Positions 8,220-12,956 of a DNA stretch of 12,956 nt are shown one piece after another. How positions within the stretch are numbered: position 1 is the stretch's first letter; the number at the start of each line of letters is the position of its first letter. The stretch spans positions 261,319-274,274 of the forward strand of contig MU069572.1 of assembly GCA_002284615.2 (NCBI GenBank). Direction: 5' to 3'. Source of the stretch: Dunaliella salina. Its lineage: Eukaryota; Chlorophyta; Chlorophyceae; Chlamydomonadales; Dunaliellaceae. Below the pieces are notes generated by a model. It was given only the letters and a program-made list of their open reading frames with translations, was not told where the DNA came from and made no database searches. The translations under genes were made by a program, and so were the position numbers.

Positions 8220-9170
8220 AAATAGTGTAGCTTTTTTAGCATTTGTCCTTGACCAGTCTGTCACTGAGTGGACATTCCAATCGAGATCTGCCGTTGTAGT
8301 CAGGCCTAGATCTACTTACAGGCCAATTGTAACTTTTGAAGTTGCCCTGGACTCCAGGCTGGAGTCTACTGTAGACTGCTAGCAAGCATGCTTAGGTATT
8401 ACCGTTTCGCCACACAAATGTTGGGCGAAAGCTAATTGTGAGCATAAAACCTTTTGCCAAAGATGTTGATTTAATGCTGCCTTTTCCCCTGTCTGTGTGC
8501 ACTAGCGAGACTTACTTACCAGAGTTTACTCGGTTTTTTTAGAGAAAGCTGAGCAGCCAAACTTTATGACTGAAGGCTAAACTTATTGTAACCTTGTAAC
8601 CTCGTTGGTTTAATGTTGGTTTGTTTACAATTAAAGCTTGTTGCAATTGAAAATGCAGTCTTCAGCAGACCCAGATCCTCCTCAAACAAAAAAACGATTG
8701 TTTTAAAACAAATTGCCCGGAACCCCACATTTCTCCTGAGTCAATGAGCGTCCTCCACTTCTGACTGTGCGAAATCACACCCAATCTAATGGTCCGTGTA
8801 AAATTGCCAGATGATATAAATCGGAATGCATAGGCAGTGAAAACACTCTCCATATATATAGAGGAAAAAAATTACTTGTGGCTGTGGCTCCATGAATCCC
8901 CTCGACAAAAGAAAAGGAAACGTCTGTGGGGATCATGCGATTTACTAGCAGAATCCCACGAGATAAGTAAGGGGCATGAAGAAGCAACTCAGCACAATCT
9001 GGCTTTCACCTTTATTGCAAGAAGTCCCACAAAAAGGCTCAAGGAGACAAAAGAAGCCGGATGTAAGACCTATAAATTTATGTGCTGCTGTCCCCAGTCA
9101 CTTTCAAACATGCACACTAGCTCACACCCACTCTAGCTCCAGCTCTTAGCAGTGATGTGCAGGTTCCCAT
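8220..9170. other. Unassigned stretch after the LINE relic
   Basis: The first part may include LINE 3' untranslated sequence, but no tail is evident. The frame at 8837-9136 (99 codons, +) is basic and carries no domain that I recognise. No RNA genes or transposon termini were found. Confidence 0.4.
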
Positions 9171-9471
9171 GTGCAGCACACACAACTCCACATCACAGTA
9201 ATCCCAGGTGCTGATTGCACACTATGCAGGCCCGCCTTTCGCACTAGCTTGAAACGTCAATGCAACAGTGCACAGATGCAACTGCAAGCATGGGCTACTG
9301 GAGCTGCTCCAGCTATGCACCCCCCTCCTTCCCTTTCCCATCCTTCCTTTCTTAGGACAAGATAGGGTTACACAGCTGTACCTGCCTACATGGGCAGCAT
9401 AGCCTGATAAGTCCTCAGCGCCTGCCCCAAGCTCCGGCAGGCTTGGGCGCATCCTCATCCTCACTGTCCCC

Positions 9472-9474
<3 letters not shown>

Positions 9475-9521
<47 letters not shown>
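9475..9521. repeat. (GT)n microsatellite
   Basis: A pure GT run. The poly-Thr/His frames on the minus strand that cross it are artefacts. Confidence 0.97.
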
Positions 9522-9522
<1 letters not shown>

Positions 9523-9563
9523 AACTTGCATGCCTGAGGATAGCCTCTTCATGATATATATGC

Positions 9564-9714
9564 CTCTGTGAGCAGTGGGCAAGCCTCGATGCTGTGAGTG
9601 CCCTCACCAAAATGTGAACCAAGAAATGTGTTAAGTTATGGGTTGCAACAGCATGGCATCGGACCCGGATGCCAGCATATCTCTGTGAGCGGTGGACCAG
9701 GATGTCGTCGCTGA
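9564..9714. repeat. Imperfect direct duplication, period about 117 bp
   Basis: CTCTGTGAGC-R-GTGG at 9564-9577 recurs at 9681-9694. Weaker matches continue through GATGCTGTGAG (about 9588) and GATGTCGTCGCTGAG (about 9701). This looks like an old tandem duplication beside the GT repeat. Confidence 0.55.
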
Positions 9715-10442
9715 GAAAACAAACAAGCCAAGATCCCTCTAATGGGGGGGACCTCAGGACAAGATCCCAACGCATGTGTGCAACTTTGAATTGTGCGCAG
9801 AAGCCTGTACATCAAGAAGTGCACCGCAAAGCCTCTGTCACACCATTGCCTACCATGGTGTAAGAGCTGTGTGGTGATCTGTCCCCAATCAAAGTTGGGT
9901 TGGAGGTTGTGGCATGCCTCAGAGATGTAACCCTGAAATGGAAGAATGCTGCCGGGGCCAAGAAGCAAGAAAAAGCTTCTGGGGCTATCTGGATGTGCAC
10001 AGAGGTAAGGGCCCAGAGGCCCATCGAAACCCCTAACATCCCTGCCCATTCTTACTCAGCCATCTCACCAAGAGATCCCACTCTTATGCTACGATGCCTG
10101 CAATAATGCTGCCACACACCTCTTTTTCCCCTTTTGAGCATCCAGACACAAACACGAACTGAGCCAAGTCGTCTAATTTTATGCAGGGTTGTGCCTTCAT
10201 AACTATTGTCTTCAAGTTTAATTCCCACTATTTTTCATTTTGGAAATCGATCGCCAAAAGAGGTCTATGCCAGATCAAAGTTTGGCAGGAGATCTGAGAA
10301 GGAATTTCGACTCCAAAATTCATTTCTAAGCGCAATTATGACAAAAAGGACGTTTGAATGAAAAATTTGTCGGAAAAATCTCACGGGAAGTGCTCTATGA
10401 GTGAAAACAGGTTATGGTGCTCAGAGGTCCACCTAACCTCCC
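9715..10442. other. Unassigned stretch with overlapping opposite-strand frames
   Basis: The longest frame is 137 codons on the minus strand (9636-10049), rich in Cys, His, Pro and Leu with no recognisable domain. On the plus strand a frame through 9900-10106 reads LEVVACLRDVTLKWKNAAGA and crosses a donor-like CAGAG/GTAAGG at about 10001/10002. No matching acceptor or recognised protein supports an exon. I make no gene call. Confidence 0.35.
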
Positions 10443-10462
10443 AGGCGTTCTTGCCCACCCTG
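10443..10462 (-). mobile_element. Solitary hAT-like terminus
   Basis: On the minus strand this reads CAGGGTGGGCAAGAACGCC, close to the CAG-N-GGTGGGCAA termini of hAT elements and to the left end at 4925. I found no partner terminus with a matching 8-bp flank, so it is either the end of a broken element or a chance match. Confidence 0.25.
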
Positions 10463-11076
10463 ACCCAGCCAGGCCACCTATTTGACCCCATTTCTTTTAC
10501 AATGGTGTCTGCTATATCACTGCTACACACCCAAGGGTAAATTGGACCAGATGGGGTAGGTTGGAAAGTCCCCATTTTTCACCACATTGCCCCCTTTTCC
10601 CTTTTTGGAGCACCCAAGCTCATACACCAAGCCGATTTTTTCAAAACTTTTTTTGGCAGAGTTGTGCCTTTTAATCATAGAATATGCCTATGGGAAAAAG
10701 CTTTGAGGATTGTACAGCCAGGGAGGCCCTACAAAGTTTTGTAACGCTGAACCCCCAAAACGGGCCCTGTGACACCTCCCTGGTTGTGTTCCTTCACAAT
10801 TGAAATCCAAAAGTGCACTTGCAGAATTGTGCTGCGTTTGCAAGATTCTTCACGTAACATGACTGCACCAAAACTCTTTGGAGGGTTGGGGAGCAAGGAG
10901 GCTGGCAGAACAGAGCCCCCAAGAATGGCCAAGTCAGGACCTTCTGAGACCACAGATTGATTACCTTGTGGAGGAATGGTCGCTGGCTTATGGCAGAAGG
11001 AAAACAAAGACGCGTGTATGGGTATACCCCCCCTGAATCTCTGCCTTATATTATCCTAAACAGTTTTACTTCACAA
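10463..11076. other. Unassigned stretch with one inverted repeat
   Basis: CCAGGGAGG at 10718-10726 is inverted as CCTCCCTGG at 10775-10783, with GGCCC/GGGCC close inside. The result is a potential stem-loop of about 66 bp. GTTGTGCCTT appears at 10189-10198 and 10661-10670, after GCAG-R-G, suggesting another dispersed short repeat. No gene is supported. Confidence 0.4.
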
Positions 11077-11312
11077 GAACTGAATTTTGTCTCTTTGCTT
11101 GCCAACAAATGTCCGTTCCTACCGGGACACAAATCCCTTCACCACTTCAGAACGTGCACAGACTCAACATTCCCACACCATAACTAAAAACACGCAGCTT
11201 AAGGAACCCAAACAGGAATAACAAAGTGACTTTGCATACCATCTTAATTGGTGTGGGTGGCACGATTTACAATGAGCTTACAATTTCACCTCTTATAAAT
11301 CTGGGTCTAACC
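11077..11312 (+). repeat. Repeat family R, copy 2, left part
   Basis: This matches the 5' part of copy 1 (5640-5860). Landmarks are GACACAAATCCCTTCA, ACGTGCA, ACATTCCCACACCATAAC, GAATAACAAAGT and AATCTGGGTCTAACC. It keeps about 40 bp near 11096-11135 that copy 1 lacks. The match stops exactly where the 908-bp element begins. Confidence 0.88.
11304..11312. repeat. Target site duplication, left (GGTCTAACC)
   Basis: GGTCTAACC before the 908-bp element is repeated after it at 12221-12229. The duplication can be read as 9 bp with AGGAGGGT termini. It can also be read as 7 bp (GTCTAAC) with CAGGAGGGT termini, because the boundary bases are shared. Confidence 0.9.
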
Positions 11313-11379
11313 AGGAGGGTAAAAAAAAAAACAGCGGACATCACAAAAAGTTGGGCTGGAGGCCCAGAATGACCACCCA

Positions 11380-11413
11380 CCCCCCCACCCCCCCAAAGCT
11401 TGCCCCCCACCCC
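11380..11413 (-). other. Potential G-quadruplex (minus strand) / i-motif (plus strand)
   Basis: C7, C7, C6 and C4 runs (11380-11386, 11388-11394, 11403-11408, 11410-11413) are separated by 1, 8 and 1 nt. The complementary strand meets the four-G-run rule for an intramolecular quadruplex. It lies about 70 bp inside the left end of the 908-bp element. Confidence 0.6.
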
Positions 11414-11633
11414 ACAAAAGGGGTACCAATCTGCTCCTTTTCAAATTCCCCATCCATCTGCATACTCAAGATTTCCAAAAACTGGATTGGTACAGAGTTA
11501 TGGGGCAGAAACTGAGATGCTGATGCTCATGCATGCCCCATGCCCCCTACATAGTGCCCCCCAAAACAAGCAAAGTACCCATTTGCTTCAATTCAAATTC
11601 TGTGGCCATCTGCATCAAAAGGAAATACAATGG
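11402..11633. repeat. Diverged direct duplication inside the 908-bp element
   Basis: Block A (11402-11485) and block B (11556-11633), about 154 bp apart, share GCCCCCC, then GTACC-M-AT-Y-TGCT, TTCAAATTC and CCATCTGCAT. They are an old internal duplication. ATGCATGCCCC-type motifs and TTGCTTGCATGGGG (twice, near 11652 and 11711) follow. Confidence 0.75.
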
Positions 11634-11889
11634 TCGAGCAGACAATGAGCTGCTTGCTTGCATGGGGCATGCAGCTGGTGCTGGTGCTGCTGATGGCCCT
11701 GCGCTGGTGCTTGCTTGCATGGGGGCTGCTGCGGGCACTCTCTGCTGGAAGAAGCTGGGTATGCTGGCCAAGCTTGGCCCTCTTGCCTGAATCCCTATGC
11801 CTCTTGCATGCCTCAACATGTTTGTCCCTGTTGCCCCTATTATCACACTGCTTGAAGCAGTAGGGGCACTGCAAATCATCCATCCACAT
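11593..11889 (-). CDS. Zinc-finger (C2HC) open frame carried by the transposon, 98 aa
   Basis: The minus-strand frame from the ATG at 11889 reads a short acidic start and then CPYCFKQCDNRGNRDKHVEA followed by C. This gives C8-x2-C11-x12-H24-x3-C28, the spacing of a C2H2-class finger with Cys as last ligand (codons 11806-11868). A basic stretch, KRHRDSGKRAK (residues 29-39), follows and could contact DNA or act as a nuclear signal. The rest is Ser/Ala/His-rich without a domain. Upstream in frame there is QCPHW and then a TAG, so the true start could be an exon boundary rather than this ATG. The frame lies wholly inside a non-autonomous element. It may be a captured host exon (Pack-type) or the remnant of a transposase DNA-binding domain. 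Expression is unproven. Confidence 0.4.
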   Translation of the reverse strand: MWMDDLQCPYCFKQCDNRGNRDKHVEACKRHRDSGKRAKLGQHTQLLPAESARSSPHASKHQRRAISSTSTSCMPHASKQLIVCSTIVFPFDADGHRI

Positions 11890-12137
11890 CCAGTGTGGAC
11901 ACTGCTAGCTGTAGCCCATTTGGTTAAACTTTCATGCAGCTACAGCTGCCACCCTCCTTAACCAATTTCCTCAAAGAGGGTGCCAATGGACAGTTCTTTA
12001 GCTCAGAATTCCGAGAATACATTTAGAATTTCGAGAAGTGCCCCAGAAAAATTCTGGAGGGGGGGTCCCAAAGAGTCAAAACCCCCCTGAGGGACCACCC
12101 ACCAAAGACCCTCTCCGATTGGACTCATAAATATACC

Positions 12138-12169
12138 ATTCGAATCCTCTCGACCTCAGGATTCCGAAT
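12138..12169. other. Hairpin near the right end of the 908-bp element
   Basis: ATTCGAATCCT (12138-12148) pairs with AGGATTCCGAAT (12158-12169) with one bulged base around a 9-nt loop. TATA on both sides could extend the stem. Related GAATTCCGAGAA / GAATTTCGAGAA motifs occur just upstream (about 12007-12037). This is a subterminal structure whose role is unknown. Confidence 0.6.
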
Positions 12170-12220
12170 ATATAGTTCTTATGTGATGACGTCCAAAAGT
12201 TATGATTCCTACACCCTCCT

Positions 12221-12588
12221 GGTCTAACCAAACAAAAAGTCAAATCACTAGCATCCAAGCTTAGGGACCATGCCATCCAAAGATTATCCACCATCATTAA
12301 CAGGCATGCACTTTGCTTTCAGAGGGCATCTGGGAGGGGGTTTGCTGGGCGCGCGGCGGCGGCTGAGGATGGAAGAAGGAGAGTCCGAGCGCTCAGGGGC
12401 ATGGCAAGCAATTCCCCGGATCCCCATTAGTTCTGTCTTTTGCTCTCTCCTAGGCTAATTTTGTCTAGTTCAGGTGGAGGGCCTCCTGGAGAGGCCTCTA
12501 ACTCTTGTTAGGGGTTCTTCCCTTAATGCACGCGGCCTTTGGCTTGCGTAGACTTTTCTTTCCTTTTTCTTTTTTTCTTTTCTTTTCT
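12221..12588 (+). repeat. Repeat family R, copy 2, right part
   Basis: This resumes the match to copy 1 exactly after the inserted element (TCTAACC-AAACAAAAAGTC against the copy-1 ATTGAACAAAAAGCC). It runs through TTAGGGACCATGCCATC, the shared small ORF, CTCTCTCCTAGGCTA, GCACGCGGCCT and GGCTTGCGTAGACTTTTC to a T/C-rich tract. The left and right parts together give about 595 bp, close to the 577 bp of copy 1. Confidence 0.9.
12270..12458 (+). CDS. Small ORF inside repeat R copy 2 (62 aa), unknown function
   Basis: This frame uses the same ATG as copy 1 (context GGGACCATGCC; an in-frame TAG lies just upstream, so no earlier start exists here). It runs 62 residues to TAA at the position where copy 1 has TAG. 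Shared elements in order: MPSKD at 1-5, GGGLLGARRR at about 22-31, RMEEGESER at about 33-41, GAWQA at about 43-47 and SLLG at the end. The middle is Arg-rich and the N-terminal third is the most diverged part. No signal peptide, membrane segment or known domain is visible. It could also be the opening exon of a longer product, because a pyrimidine tract ending in CTACCAG lies 130 nt downstream at 12593. Confidence 0.35.
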   Translation: MPSKDYPPSLTGMHFAFRGHLGGGLLGARRRLRMEEGESERSGAWQAIPRIPISSVFCSLLG

Positions 12589-12956
12589 ACCAGGAAACCC
12601 AACAGAAATTCAGATCACATCCCACAGCATGGCCTGCTCTTTTCAGGAAGGCTGGTCCCAGCCAAACAATGGCCGCAGAATTTACACACTCATCCAGGCA
12701 GAAATTACATCCTGCTTGCCAACGCCAATCACTTCTTTCCCCTACCCGCTCCCCCCTCACCACTCTTTTTGGCCCTTAACCGCATTGCATGGAAAACTGA
12801 TGTTAAGATCCCTTATCCTATGAATTTTCTTTCGTTTGATATGTAGAATCTAAACCATTGTTTAGACGCTCACGTACACGACTCATAATATGAGATACTA
12901 CATAAACATTAGCTTCTTTGAATGCTTTTTGTTGATAAAATTGAACTGTTTCATTT
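12589..12956. other. Right flank, no gene recognised
   Basis: The repeat-R match ends at the T/C tract. The sequence beyond begins CAGGAAACCC, so the junction resembles a 3' splice site. The frames here (12505-12846, 12539-12823) start inside the T/C tract and encode Phe/Pro/Leu-rich peptides that I do not recognise. The last 110 bp are AT-rich. Confidence 0.35.

Larger units (their letters stand above)
11313..12220. mobile_element. Non-autonomous DNA transposon inserted in repeat R, 908 bp
   Basis: AGGAGGGT at 11313-11320 is inverted as ACCCTCCT at 12213-12220. About 25 bp inside each end a second inverted block occurs: GGACATCACAAAAAG (11336-11350) against the inverse of 12178-12194, GGACGTCATCACATAAG. 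The flanks carry a target duplication, and copy 1 of R shows the uninterrupted site (CTGGGCCTG...AACAAAAAG). A 9-bp duplication would suit a Mutator-like element. The 7-bp reading with a CAGG start would suit a hAT element that lost one flanking base. The superfamily is therefore open. No transposase is present, but the minus strand has an open frame with a zinc finger. The interior also holds an A11 run, C-rich tracts, a duplicated block and a hairpin. Confidence 0.9.

Noticed and set aside
9461..10049. Minus-strand frames of 104 and 137 codons
   Set aside because: One runs through the (GT)n repeat and the other is Cys/His/Pro-rich with no domain. Both overlap equally open plus-strand frames.
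10184..10462. CAGGGTTGTGCC...CCCACCCTG as the two ends of one transposon
   Set aside because: Only the first six bases of the termini agree. The 8-bp flanks (ATTTTATG and ACCCAGCC) do not match.
11630..11863. 77-codon hydrophobic plus-strand frame that looks like a membrane protein
   Set aside because: It is the antisense shadow of the zinc-finger frame. Its Leu/Ala richness comes from GCTG/TGCT repeats.

Overview
This window reads as nuclear DNA from a eukaryote with a repeat-rich genome. It has three long (CA)n/(GT)n microsatellites, a (AGC)n tract, minisatellites, relics of cut-and-paste DNA transposons and a broken LINE-type retrotransposon tail. No frame longer than about 150 codons is open, and I recognise no intact host gene, rRNA, tRNA or bacterial operon. 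The lineage cannot be fixed from the sequence; a large plant-like or invertebrate-like genome would fit.

Layout. Positions 1-1161 hold simple repeats, a 4-copy minisatellite and a 16-bp inverted repeat. Positions 1162-4916 are mostly unassigned; they contain one splice-acceptor-like site with a short open frame behind it, a (AGC)n tract and an unrecognised 57-codon frame. Positions 4925-5553 are a non-autonomous hAT-like element with CAGAGGTGGGC termini. Positions 5640-6216 are copy 1 of a dispersed repeat, here called family R. Positions 6300-7183 are a second non-autonomous hAT-type element, with 13-bp termini and a perfect 8-bp target duplication. Positions 7461-7581 look like a LINE 3' tail (stem-loop plus CCTTA repeats). 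Positions 7704-8219 are a frameshifted LINE ORF2 C-terminus with a reverse-transcriptase-type zinc knuckle. Positions 8220-11076 are largely unassigned. Positions 11077-12588 are copy 2 of family R, split by a 908-bp element (11313-12220).

The two most informative observations depend on each other. Copy 1 of family R shows the empty site, so the 908-bp sequence in copy 2 is a real insertion with a target duplication and inverted termini. That element carries, on its minus strand, an open frame with a C2HC zinc finger. The two R copies also share a 62-63 codon frame from the same ATG to the same stop, and length differences between them keep the frame. That makes it a candidate small coding sequence in an otherwise undescribed repeat.

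The genes do not form a working pathway. The window is best read as layers of transposon insertion: R copies first, the DNA transposons inserted in or beside them, and a decayed LINE.
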